A stretch of 50,761 nucleotides of DNA from Bacillota bacterium. GTDB lineage: Bacteria; Bacillota; GCA-003054495; Carboxydocellales; JAJZSN01. The stretch is from positions 3,867-54,627 of the forward strand of contig JAJZSN010000005.1 of the NCBI GenBank assembly GCA_021849745.1. The letters run 5' to 3'. How positions within the stretch are numbered: the first letter of the stretch is position 1; each line of letters begins with the position of its first letter. A program made the position numbers and the translations under genes. The notes under the pieces are model-generated. The model was not told where the DNA came from. It worked only from the letters and a program-made list of their open reading frames with translations, and did not search any database. This document shows, piece by piece, positions 32,494-40,731 of the stretch.

Positions 32494-33159
32494 TTAATCG
32501 ATAAAAGGATATATGAGAAGCGTGATTAGGGTCAATAGAGCCGCCACAAAAATAATACTCTTCGAACATTCCGGTACTTCATCAGTGGGTTGACGGTTTT
32601 CGATACCACATAGTTTTTTAGCCTTCAGTATCGCCATAGGTTTCTCTCTGTATGAGTGAAGATCTTCATCTATTTTAATGAAATCAGGTAAAGCTACCAA
32701 TTGACTTCCTTCCCAATGGAAAAAAGTTTGTGTTTCAAGGATTGGGTCAAGTAGTAATAATATATGGTAGTTTTGTTTAAAAAAGTTCACATGAATTTCC
32801 AGTTGCTCCATGGTTGGTATCAGTTGTTGATCAGGATAGGAAAAAAACCAGCCAAGAATGTCCGTATTGGGATGACGAGAAATTTTTTCTTCATAAATGT
32901 TTTTCCAGATATTATGGTCAAATCTTAAGTTTCTGATGAAAGCTTCAGTATTATTTGGGATGATTAAGCCGGTGATTTTTAGGGTAACGCCAAAGGCGGT
33001 GTTTTCTACGGAACCCAATAATATCCCCCCTTTTTCCTGTGGGAAAGCTGGGGAAAAGATAGGTTTGATTCGTCGATAGACTGAACTGGCAATGAAGATT
33101 TGCATATTTTTTTCTTTTTGAGCTAATTTGGTTCGGGCAATACTATCGAAGAAGGACAT
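32494..33159 (-). CDS. membrane-anchored JAMM/MPN-like protein with degenerate zinc site
   Basis: A 221-residue protein with an MPN (JAB) fold and a C-terminal membrane anchor (about residues 201-219, SIIFVAALLTLITLLIYPF). The opening glutamate motif EKGGILLGS (Glu 42) is kept, but the zinc motif is not: where metalloproteases have HSHP then SxxD, this has FSYP (106-109) then TMEQ. All the zinc ligands are replaced, so proteolysis is unlikely. Most of the chain would sit in the cytoplasm as a tail-anchored protein. AGAGGTGG precedes the ATG. Assignment to the MPN fold rests on spacing of motifs, not on a database match. Confidence 0.6.
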   Translation of the reverse strand: MSFFDSIARTKLAQKEKNMQIFIASSVYRRIKPIFSPAFPQEKGGILLGSVENTAFGVTLKITGLIIPNNTEAFIRNLRFDHNIWKNIYEEKISRHPNTDILGWFFSYPDQQLIPTMEQLEIHVNFFKQNYHILLLLDPILETQTFFHWEGSQLVALPDFIKIDEDLHSYREKPMAILKAKKLCGIENRQPTDEVPECSKSIIFVAALLTLITLLIYPFID

Positions 33160-33257
33160 ACTACACCACCTCTAGGTACACTTCGCTTTTCTGCGATATT
33201 TTTCCTGCTTTACTGTTTATAGTTAAAATTTTGTATACAATTGAAAGGATAACAGTT

Positions 33258-33887
33258 TTGTCTAAGCAATTGTTTAGTCAACCACTACTTTACCTTATAG
33301 CCACTAAAACCCTTGTGCCGGGCCGCTCCCTGGTTGATACCGTGGCTGAAGCAATTCGGGGCGGGGTAGATGTGGTTCAGTTAAGAGAGAAGGACATGCT
33401 CAAGGGACAAGTGATAGCTTTGGCTAAAGAGATGTCCAGCATAGTAAAACAAAAAGGAAAACTATTGCTCATCAATCACCATCTGGAGGCGGCCCTGGAA
33501 GCAGGAGCTGACGGAGTACATCTGGGCCGGAAGGGTCCAACCATCCGAGAGGCCAGGGAAGCTTTGGGTCCCGGAGCCATCATCGGAGCCTCGGTCCATG
33601 ACCTGGAGGAGGCCCGAAATGCGGTTGAGGAAGGGGCCGATTACCTACTGGTAAGTCATATCTTCCCCACTGACTCCAAACCTGGGGCGCCCCCTAAAGG
33701 TTTGGAACTGCTGCAACGGGTGCTGTATAACTCTTCCATACCGGTCATTGCTTTAGGTGGAATAAACAGAAACAATATCCAGTTGGTTGCCGAAGCGGGA
33801 TGTCCCAGAGCGGCAGTCATGTCGGCCATTTTAACGGCAGAGAATCCCAGGGAAACAGCTAAAAGTCTTAAAGAAATGTTATTATAA
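33258..33887 (+). CDS. thiE: thiamine phosphate synthase family protein (ThiE/TenI-like)
   Basis: A TIM-barrel protein of about 209 residues. VVQLREKDM, GADGVHLGRKGPTIREAR, IGASVH and PVIALGGINRNN are the ThiE/TenI signature segments. Two conserved ThiE spots differ: INDR is INHH, and GPIFPTxTK is SHIFPTDSK. The protein may be an active synthase joining the pyrimidine and thiazole moieties, or a TenI-like paralogue. The start is uncertain (TTG 33258 preferred; TTG 33231 possible). No other thiamine gene or TPP riboswitch is nearby, which weakens the ThiE assignment. Confidence 0.75.
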   Translation: MSKQLFSQPLLYLIATKTLVPGRSLVDTVAEAIRGGVDVVQLREKDMLKGQVIALAKEMSSIVKQKGKLLLINHHLEAALEAGADGVHLGRKGPTIREAREALGPGAIIGASVHDLEEARNAVEEGADYLLVSHIFPTDSKPGAPPKGLELLQRVLYNSSIPVIALGGINRNNIQLVAEAGCPRAAVMSAILTAENPRETAKSLKEMLL

Positions 33888-33933
33888 GCATATTGCAACG
33901 CAAAATGCGCAACCTATGGAGGAATTATGATTC

Positions 33934-35187
33934 TTGCCAGAGGTGAAACAATTGGAGCAAAAGAGATACTTTAATCATATTTCCCTTACCAGTTTTAATT
34001 GCGAGGGGGTTAAAGTGGACTACCCCCGGGATGTGTATAAAATATACTTTTCACAGGAGGCCCCTAAGTACATTCAGCAGATCATCAGTAAATGGGAAAA
34101 GGGTCGGGAGTTAACTGAGCGGGATTACCAACAGTTGTTGAAAAAAATGTTTGCCCATATCCATAAGCGATTGGATATGCCCCCGGCGGATGCCGACCTG
34201 CCTACCTTATGCGGTGTAGCCGTTCTAAACGGTAAACTGATAATCAGGGAGGAAGCCAAGGGGGATGTAGAAACCAAAGCCATGCGTTTTTGCCTTGAAC
34301 AGATTTTGCGGCCATATACAACACCCATTATAAAAAACTATTTTCCCGGCTTGGCGGTTAACCTAGGCATTTGGCATGACCCTATTGGGGAAAATAATGC
34401 GGAACTGGATCAAACGGTGAAGATGGCTTATATCTTCACCTTATATAATTATCTGTGGAGTGATGAAATTGCAAGCCGGTATAATTTCTTTCTGGATTAT
34501 TACCAGACTGAACTTGCTAAGCGATTGGGATTCATCAAACGACTATGGGAAAACCGCCGCCCTGGCGAGGGTTTAGAGTATATACCTATCTTCGAGGACT
34601 TCCGCAATTTTAACCCGGAAAAAGGGGCTCTGGTTAACCAAGTGGTAACAAGGATTCTCAAAAGTCAAGACCTTCAGGCATCAGAACGAAAATTCATAGA
34701 AGAAGCCCTGATTAACCATGCTAAAAAGGTCTTAATGTACCGTGACGAAGAGGCTACCAAGATTAAAGACTCTATTTTAAACCCCCTGGTATCGGAAATG
34801 GTCAGTCTCAATAAGTCCCGGGAATTCATCCAGGCGGCAGAGGTTTGTTTTGACCAAGGACTGCATAATTCGTGTATTAATAGGGCTTATTATGCCATGC
34901 TGCGAGCGGCTAGGGCCGCCTTGGTTCATAATGGTTTGTGCAAATCGTGGCGCAGTGTTAACCTGCGCCCCATAGAAACCCACGAAGAGGTTATCAACAC
35001 CTTCGAACAGGTGCTGGTGGGGGAAAAAGGACTCTTTCCGCCGGAGATGGTAGTAGCCCTCCGTAAGGCCTACCAGCAAAGGTTAATAGCCGATTATGCA
35101 GACCAGGAAACAGAAGAGCGGATTGCCGCTATGGTGATGAAAAAAGCTCAACTTTTTATAACCATGGTGGGTGATGTGGTGGGTTAA
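33934..35187 (+). CDS. HEPN-domain protein with unknown N-terminal region
   Basis: A 417-residue protein. The C-terminal part (about 290-415) is a HEPN domain of the nucleotidyltransferase-associated type: FIQAAEVCFDQGLHNSCINRAYYAMLRAARAAL, then AYQQRLIADYADQETEERIAAMV. The larger N-terminal region is charged and helical, without a match I know. HEPN domains occur in RNases and toxin partners; no MNT partner gene is adjacent. The frame opens at TTG 33934. An out-of-frame ATG at 33927 is better placed after GGAGG but gives only a 15-codon peptide, so the true start is unsettled. A strong terminator follows. Confidence 0.72.
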   Translation: MPEVKQLEQKRYFNHISLTSFNCEGVKVDYPRDVYKIYFSQEAPKYIQQIISKWEKGRELTERDYQQLLKKMFAHIHKRLDMPPADADLPTLCGVAVLNGKLIIREEAKGDVETKAMRFCLEQILRPYTTPIIKNYFPGLAVNLGIWHDPIGENNAELDQTVKMAYIFTLYNYLWSDEIASRYNFFLDYYQTELAKRLGFIKRLWENRRPGEGLEYIPIFEDFRNFNPEKGALVNQVVTRILKSQDLQASERKFIEEALINHAKKVLMYRDEEATKIKDSILNPLVSEMVSLNKSREFIQAAEVCFDQGLHNSCINRAYYAMLRAARAALVHNGLCKSWRSVNLRPIETHEEVINTFEQVLVGEKGLFPPEMVVALRKAYQQRLIADYADQETEERIAAMVMKKAQLFITMVGDVVG

Positions 35188-35190
35188 AAG

Positions 35191-35224
35191 TTAAGGAGCC
35201 CCGACTTTCGTCGGGGCTCCTTAA
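35191..35224 (+). terminator. strong terminator after the HEPN gene
   Basis: Perfect 15-bp stem: TTAAGGAGCCCCGAC (35191-35205), loop TTTC, and its exact complement at 35210-35224. A/T-rich at the base; it can also serve the small minus-strand gene that ends at 35237. Confidence 0.92.
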
Positions 35225-35236
35225 TTATGTACTTTT

Positions 35237-35401
35237 CTATAACCTCATTTTGATATTACCGTAGTTCTTAATATTTAATCTTGACTGGCATCGACTGCAA
35301 AAAGCGTTAATTTTCCTGGTACAAAGGTCACGGGTAAAAACAACGAATTCATTGCTGGTGTGCCTGAAACCACAACTACACTTCAATACACTTTTGGCCA
35401 T
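35237..35401 (-). CDS. 54-residue cysteine-rich (zinc-ribbon-like) protein
   Basis: A short gene below the usual size cut-off. It starts at ATG (35401) with GGGAGGG 6 nt upstream, reads 54 codons and stops at TAG. The peptide begins MAKSVLKCSCGFRH and has further cysteines at residue 27 and as CSRC (35-38). CxC plus CxxC spacing suggests one zinc site. It is basic overall. It lies between two terminator-bounded genes and runs opposite to both. I do not recognise the family. The good ribosome binding site and ordered cysteines are the main support. Confidence 0.6.
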   Translation of the reverse strand: MAKSVLKCSCGFRHTSNEFVVFTRDLCTRKINAFCSRCQSRLNIKNYGNIKMRL

Positions 35402-35522
35402 AAGCAAACCCTCCCGTTAAATTTTTGTTACATTTATGTTTATTCGACGTTAACCAAGGTAAAACCTTCATTTTATGCTCCTTCAGAAAAAATATTTTAT
35501 TCACCAGTATAGCAGCCAATAA

Positions 35523-35564
35523 GGTCAAATATACATAGAACACAGTATACTTGACCGGAGGTCA
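35523..35564 (+). promoter_or_regulatory. three-arm leader of the patatin gene (possible Shine-Dalgarno switch)
   Basis: Arm 1 GGTCAAATATAC (35523-35534) pairs with arm 2 GTATACTTGACC (35545-35556), 11 of 12 positions. Part of arm 2, TGACC (35552-35556), can instead pair with GGTCA (35560-35564), which contains the last two bases of the ribosome binding site GGAGG (35557-35561). The two pairings exclude each other. It could equally be a protein operator. Confidence 0.5.
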
Positions 35565-35570
35565 GCTGAT

Positions 35571-37304
35571 ATGATGATACGTTTTCAAAAGCCTAAACCC
35601 GGTAGGATAGCGGTGGTTTTTTCCGGGGGTGGGGCCAAAGGGGTTTATTCCGCCGGAGTGAGCAAGGCCCTGGTAGAATGTGGGATTAAGCCCGATATTA
35701 TCACCGGATCATCGGTGGGGGCCATGAATGCTGCCATTTTGGCGGAAACATATCTCCAATGGCCGAGGTCCGAAGTAGAAGCCTTATGGCGCAAGGATGA
35801 ACTGGAAAGGCAAATTGAATTCTGGGAGCATATGACCGCAGATATTGATGGTCGGAAAGTAAAAGCTGCCAGTTCCTCAACCTTGACCCCGGTTGTGCTG
35901 GAAATCATGTCTCTGGCGGCGGCCCTGGGGTTAACCTTGGTGGGCCTGGTGCCTTCCGTGGCCCTACCGTGGATAAGTATCCCAGCCGGAATAATTTCCC
36001 TGGGCTTGACGGCTAAACTCGGGTATTGGTGGTTCATTGAACCATTGACCAAGCCTAACTCCTATACCTTGGTTAAAAAAATCTATTACCAAAATAAACT
36101 ACTAAACGGCTATCTGTTGCTCCATGGATTCGGACGTTCTATTTTTTCCAATTCCAACCTGGAACGGATTCTAGCTAGATTTATCCCTCCGGACAGAAAT
36201 TTTGCCCAATACCGCCAGGTAGGCATAGATCTTAAAATAACCCGTACCAATATCAGAACCGGGTACAAGGAAGTAGCGGAATACCTGGAACAAGAAAAAC
36301 CTAAAAGAATAATGGGTAATCCTTTGGTTTTGCCCAGTGTCTTGGCCTCGGGGGCTTTTCCCGGCGCCTTTCCTCCGGTTAAATTGTCGAAAATATATGA
36401 TCGTGAAAATAACCAGGCTTTCTGGCAGATAATGAAGCAGTTGGAAGTGTTAAGAAGGAAACTAGGCCAATTATGGGGTGAGGGTTGGGAAGAGGAGTAT
36501 ATTAGGTTGCTGGAATTCATGGATCTTTGGTCTTTACGCCGCCAGGAAGAAGGAGAGGAAATTGAGGAACTTAACGAGACCCAGACCAAAAAACTCTTGG
36601 GTGATTATGTTAATTTTATAGGTAAGGTTGAAATTATCCAGCCTATGACGGATTTTTTACTTGAGGTGTTACCTGATCTTTGGAAATACCGGTATTACCC
36701 TATAGTCGATAATAACGAGGGTGGAGAAGATGAATATTTTGACGGTGGGGTAGCTGACAATACCCCCATCAGTTTGGCTCTGAATGGTCTGAAGGATTTG
36801 CTGACGGAAGGCAAGGCCCATGAAGATGAAGAACATATTATTTTAGTTGTAATGTTATCAAGGCCCAAGAGAAATATTTTAAAATCAGACCAATTAGCAA
36901 AATTAAATGCAGTTGATATTGGTCTACGGGGATTGAATATGCTGGGCCTGGACGATAAAGTGGAGGATATGGAGAACGCCAACCGGATTACCAGGCTCCT
37001 GAAGGAAATCCCCAAAGGAAAGGCCAATAGGGTATTGGCCAATATCTTAACAGTTTATCCTGACGAGCCGTTGCCCTGGGTACTGGCCTTTGACCGGAGA
37101 TTGGGTTTCCGGCCCGGCCACAATGGGAAATATATTGCTATGGGCTGCCGCAATACCTTAGAAGCCCTCTTGGAAGCACGAGAGAGGGGATTGTTAACAC
37201 CTCAAGTCAACGAAAAACTGGCCAGTATTGCAGACCCGAAAACCGGGGGTTTCCGTTGCCACAATAAAACTTGTCCATATTATGAAAAGGAATGTCGGAG
37301 GTAA
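35571..37304 (+). CDS. patatin-like phospholipase with two membrane spans
   Basis: A 577-residue protein. The patatin elements are complete: oxyanion loop SGGGAKGVYSAG (about residue 18), nucleophile elbow GSSVGAMNA, and the catalytic Asp in DGGVADNTPI (about residue 394). About residues 105-160 form two hydrophobic spans (LTLVGLVPSVALPWISIPAG region), placing the enzyme at the membrane. The C-terminus has a cysteine cluster (CHNKTCPYYEKEC) that may bind metal. It hydrolyses acyl esters of lipids; the physiological lipid is unknown. Start ATG 35571 with GGAGG 9 nt upstream. Confidence 0.88.
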   Translation: MMIRFQKPKPGRIAVVFSGGGAKGVYSAGVSKALVECGIKPDIITGSSVGAMNAAILAETYLQWPRSEVEALWRKDELERQIEFWEHMTADIDGRKVKAASSSTLTPVVLEIMSLAAALGLTLVGLVPSVALPWISIPAGIISLGLTAKLGYWWFIEPLTKPNSYTLVKKIYYQNKLLNGYLLLHGFGRSIFSNSNLERILARFIPPDRNFAQYRQVGIDLKITRTNIRTGYKEVAEYLEQEKPKRIMGNPLVLPSVLASGAFPGAFPPVKLSKIYDRENNQAFWQIMKQLEVLRRKLGQLWGEGWEEEYIRLLEFMDLWSLRRQEEGEEIEELNETQTKKLLGDYVNFIGKVEIIQPMTDFLLEVLPDLWKYRYYPIVDNNEGGEDEYFDGGVADNTPISLALNGLKDLLTEGKAHEDEEHIILVVMLSRPKRNILKSDQLAKLNAVDIGLRGLNMLGLDDKVEDMENANRITRLLKEIPKGKANRVLANILTVYPDEPLPWVLAFDRRLGFRPGHNGKYIAMGCRNTLEALLEARERGLLTPQVNEKLASIADPKTGGFRCHNKTCPYYEKECRR

Positions 37305-37390
37305 CCCAAATCAATTCTTTATCCTATCCTGATTAGTTTCACTTATTCCCGCAAAAATGATAAAATAAATGAAATAGGGGGTGGTTGAAG

Positions 37391-38230
37391 ATGGTAACGG
37401 CAGAACAGTCATTAGTTACGGGTTTTAAACTTATCTATAAAAATAAAATTATCTTTGCATTCCCATTGGTATGGGAACTCTTTAGAGCGTTGCTGGTTAC
37501 CGTGGGGTTGAACCTAGGGGGATGGTGGCCGGTTGAACCCAGGTTTTATCTGGTCTTTACCATGCCCAGGAGTTGGCCTGCCTTGGATTACCTGCTGCCC
37601 CAGCCGGTAACCGGCCCCAGCCTCGCCCACCTGGCCAGGCCGGATTTAGGCCTTGAACCTTTCAGTGACTTAAAGGCCCTGGCCCTGATAGTTATTCTCA
37701 CAGTGATTGGCGCTTACCTAAAGGGAGGTTTTCTAGGGTTAGTGAAGAACGCCCTGGCCGGTCAGGAATTGAATATAAAAGACTTTCTGGAATACGGCAT
37801 TAAGTTTTTTAACAGGTTTCTAAAGCTGGGGTTAATTCTTTTGTTGGCGGAAGGTGTTTACTGGTGGTATATGTTTCCCGCTGCCAAAGAGGTGCAGCCG
37901 GTAATCATACTTAGTTTGATTAGCGGCTATACTTTGATTCACCTAGTTATGCTTTTTACTTCTGTGGCTATAGTTTTTCAGGATCTGCCCCTTTGGGACG
38001 GGGTCAAAAAAAGCTGGACAACCCTACGGGTGCATGGTAGAGTAGTGATTCCTTTTGTTCTTTACGGAGCTTTGGTCAATGGCTTGGTAGCCATACCCCT
38101 CAATTGGGCGGTAAGCACCGTTCCCGGCCTGTTGGGGGCCGCCGGGATTTATGCCATCGTGGGCAGCGGCCTGGCTGCAGGGTTGATGTACCTGTACTCC
38201 GGGGTGGAGACGTTCTTTCGGGAAGGGTGA
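37391..38230 (+). CDS. hypothetical multi-span membrane protein
   Basis: A 279-residue membrane protein from ATG 37391 (GGGGGTGG 6 nt upstream). The start, LVTGFKLIYKNKIIFAFPLVWEL, resembles the opening of glycerophosphoryl-diester-phosphodiesterase-type or DUF7544-like membrane domains, and WDGVKKSWTTLRVHGR between two spans matches the loop in such proteins, but I cannot name the family securely. About six spans with a 40-residue outside loop rich in proline. No operon partner is obvious; the broken sigma gene follows after 56 bp. Confidence 0.5.
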   Translation: MVTAEQSLVTGFKLIYKNKIIFAFPLVWELFRALLVTVGLNLGGWWPVEPRFYLVFTMPRSWPALDYLLPQPVTGPSLAHLARPDLGLEPFSDLKALALIVILTVIGAYLKGGFLGLVKNALAGQELNIKDFLEYGIKFFNRFLKLGLILLLAEGVYWWYMFPAAKEVQPVIILSLISGYTLIHLVMLFTSVAIVFQDLPLWDGVKKSWTTLRVHGRVVIPFVLYGALVNGLVAIPLNWAVSTVPGLLGAAGIYAIVGSGLAAGLMYLYSGVETFFREG

Positions 38231-38286
38231 TTGGGTCAGTTGTCAGCTTTTTAACTCCATTCCGGAGAATAAACTATTAATTTACC

Positions 38287-38720
38287 TTGTCACAAAAAAT
38301 CTCCCGTCGGTGTTATATAGATGAAAGCCTAGCAAGGGAGGTGTCACCCATCAATACCTCACGTGAGAACCGGATGCTGCAAACCCATGATTTTAGGGAA
38401 ATCTATGATACCTATTACCCGGCTGTGTGCAGGCAGTTGAGCCATCTGCTTAGGGACCGGGCCGCTGCTGAGGATGTGGCCCAAGAGGCTTTTCTCAAGC
38501 TCTATGACAACCCTCCGGCCAGGATGGATAATCCAGGGGGGTTCTGGACAGTCTGCCGGTAAGGGATAAGACGTGCCTGCTCCTAAGATTCTCCGGTTTC
38601 AGCTATGATGAGATAGCCCAAGTCATCGGGGTGCAGAAATCATCGTTAGGTACCATCCTGGCCAGGGCCCAGACCAGGTTCAAAGAAGAGTTCCAGCGCC
38701 TGAAAGGAAGTGGCGTCTAA
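38287..38720 (+). pseudogene. ECF sigma factor gene with internal deletion and frameshift
   Basis: Frame one reads sigma region 2 (DFREIYDTYYPAVCRQL, then AAAEDVAQEAFLKLY and NPGGFWTVCR) and ends at TAA 38560-38562. Region 4 (SLPVRDKTCLLLRFSGFSYDEIAQVIG and a helix-turn-helix up to RLKGSGV) is read in another frame to the stop at 38718-38720. The linker and region 2.4, usually about 40-50 codons, are missing. Both frames read sensibly through CTGCCGG at 38553-38559, suggesting deletion between two short direct repeats. The start is uncertain too: TTG 38287 has no Shine-Dalgarno, while AAGGGAGGTG at 38334 lacks a well-spaced start codon. The anti-sigma gene overlaps the last base. Confidence 0.85.
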
Positions 38721-39820
38721 TGTGTTATGACGAAGGTATGTTATTGGCCTATCTGGATGGGGAGGTAGAGCCTAAGGAAGAGGAAGCTATCAAAGGACAC
38801 CTGGTGACCTGCCCCAAGTGCAGGCAAACCCTTGCTGAATTAAAACAAAACCGGGCTTTCACCAATGACCGGTTGGCCCTCTATGCCCAGGAATTGTCCA
38901 GGCAACGGACGGCCGGTCGGAATACCGGAAAGGGAGTGTCCAAGATTATGAGTAAGTATAAGAAATTGGTGGCAGCGGCGGCGGTGGCCGGATTGGCCTT
39001 GTCCTTGAGCTTCGAACCGGTTAGGGCGGCGGCCCAGGACTTCTTAACCCTATTCAGGGTGGAAAAGGTAGAAACAGTGGCCATTGATCTTAATCAACTC
39101 AATCAGATGAGCAGGGTTTTCTATGAAAAGAGCGGCCAGCCCGGCCGGGTAGATATCGAGAACTTTGGTACGGTTTCCAACAACGGCAAGGGGTTTAATA
39201 AATGGGTAAAGCTTGAGGAGGCCCGAAAAATGGCCGACTTTGAGTTAAAGACACCCCAATGGCTGCCCTTTAAACCTTATCCATCTGATGTTCATGTTAG
39301 CGGGGCAGAGGAAATCTATTTTAAGCTTAAGGTGAAAAACATCAACAATCTCCTCGCCAAAATGGAAGCTAAGACTCTACTGCCCGAAGGCTTGGATGGC
39401 AAGACTTTCACCTTAGTTAAGCCTAACCTGTATTCCTTTAACTATCAAACCAATGATCCCAAGGATTCCAGATCTGTTAATATATTTCAAAGCAGGAGTC
39501 CGGAGATTAAAGTACCGGCAGATATTGATGTGTTAAAATTACGTCAAGCCATATTAAACTTACCCATGCTCCCCAATGAATTACGTGAACAACTGGCCTC
39601 CATTGAAGACTGGCAGAATACCTTGATTATCCCTGATACCAAAGGGGAAACCAGCAAGGTCACCGTCAATGGGGTTGAAGGGGTTATGATTAACCATGGG
39701 GGAACTGGAGCAGTCGGGATTAACCATACCCTTATAATTCAAAGGGATGGTGTAGTCACTGTGATGGGCGGCAACCTACCTAAGAATGATTTACTCAAAA
39801 TAGCTGAATCCATGAGGTGA
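38720..39820 (+). CDS. zinc-finger anti-sigma factor with extracytoplasmic domain
   Basis: A 366-residue protein. The N-terminal zf-HC2 domain is marked by HLVTCPKC (HxxxCxxC, about residues 28-35). One membrane span (about 81-98, KLVAAAAVAGLALSLSF) separates it from a roughly 265-residue outside domain with TPQWLPFKPYPSDV near its start. ATG 38720 overlaps the sigma-gene stop (TAATG), normal for an ECF sigma/anti-sigma pair. With the sigma factor disrupted, its partner may be another ECF sigma factor, or the gene may be decaying. It is 4 bp from the ABC ATPase gene that follows. Confidence 0.85.
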   Translation: MCYDEGMLLAYLDGEVEPKEEEAIKGHLVTCPKCRQTLAELKQNRAFTNDRLALYAQELSRQRTAGRNTGKGVSKIMSKYKKLVAAAAVAGLALSLSFEPVRAAAQDFLTLFRVEKVETVAIDLNQLNQMSRVFYEKSGQPGRVDIENFGTVSNNGKGFNKWVKLEEARKMADFELKTPQWLPFKPYPSDVHVSGAEEIYFKLKVKNINNLLAKMEAKTLLPEGLDGKTFTLVKPNLYSFNYQTNDPKDSRSVNIFQSRSPEIKVPADIDVLKLRQAILNLPMLPNELREQLASIEDWQNTLIIPDTKGETSKVTVNGVEGVMINHGGTGAVGINHTLIIQRDGVVTVMGGNLPKNDLLKIAESMR

Positions 39821-39824
39821 TTCC

Positions 39825-40730
39825 GTGGTAATCGAAACCAAGTATCTTACTAAACTATATGGTAACAAATTAGGCTGTCAAGACATCTGCCTCTCGGTCT
39901 CCGAGGGGCAAGTCTTTGGCTTTTTGGGCCCTAATGGGGCGGGAAAAAGTACCTTGGTGAAAATTCTCATGGGATTGATTACGCCAACCTCAGGGGAGGC
40001 CCGGTTGTTGGGCCGCCCCCTGGGGGATCTGGAGGTCAGAAAACGTATCGGTTTTCTTCCGGAGAATTTCCGCTATCAAGATTGGTTAACGGGTTATGAA
40101 TTATTGTCATTTCACGCTGATTTATACCGCTTGCCCCCCAACCGGAAGGAAGCCCGAATCAAAGATGTCCTTGAAATGGTGGGCCTCACAGGCAGAGAGG
40201 GACACCGTATCCGTACATATAGCCGGGGAATGCAGCAGCGTATTGGGTTAGCTTCTGCTCTGCTGCCCGACCCAGACTTGTTGTTCCTAGATGAACCCAC
40301 CTCAGCCTTAGACCCCTTGGGCCGTAAGGAAGTGCGAGAAATAATCCTTCACCAGAAATCCAGAGGAAAAACGGTATTTCTTAACAGTCATTTTCTAAGC
40401 GAAGTAGAATTGGTCTGCGACCGGGTGGCCATTATCAAAAAAAGCCAGGTTGTAGCCCAGGGTTCCCTGGAAGAATTACGTTCCGGCAACATTACTTTAG
40501 ATATGCGGGTAGGAGGCATTACTGAGGGGTTACTCCAGGCCCTAGACCAAATGGGATGTCCACATAAAAGAGAAGGAGAAAAGCTTTGGGTTGAAGTGGC
40601 CCGGGAAGAGGATATTCCCTTAGTGGCCCAAAGGGTGGTTCAACATGGTGGCTTAATTTACCAACTAACTCCTACCGGCAACTCCCTGGAAAACCTTTTT
40701 GTTAATCTGGTAGAAGAGGGAGGGGAGTAG
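39825..40730 (+). CDS. ABC transporter ATP-binding protein
   Basis: A 301-residue ATPase: Walker A GPNGAGKST, signature YSRGMQQRIGLA, Walker B LLFLDEPTSALDP and H-loop NSHFLSE. It starts at GTG 39825, 4 bp from the anti-sigma gene, and belongs to the NatA-like class that pairs with multi-span ABC-2 permeases. The signature starts YSRG rather than LSGG, common in this class. The substrate is unknown. Operon position suggests regulation by the neighbouring sigma/anti-sigma unit. Confidence 0.92.
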   Translation: MVIETKYLTKLYGNKLGCQDICLSVSEGQVFGFLGPNGAGKSTLVKILMGLITPTSGEARLLGRPLGDLEVRKRIGFLPENFRYQDWLTGYELLSFHADLYRLPPNRKEARIKDVLEMVGLTGREGHRIRTYSRGMQQRIGLASALLPDPDLLFLDEPTSALDPLGRKEVREIILHQKSRGKTVFLNSHFLSEVELVCDRVAIIKKSQVVAQGSLEELRSGNITLDMRVGGITEGLLQALDQMGCPHKREGEKLWVEVAREEDIPLVAQRVVQHGGLIYQLTPTGNSLENLFVNLVEEGGE

Positions 40731-40731
40731 A

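Noticed and set aside
33160..33257. TPP riboswitch before the thiE-like gene
   Set aside because: The gap is too short and lacks the CTGAGA core.
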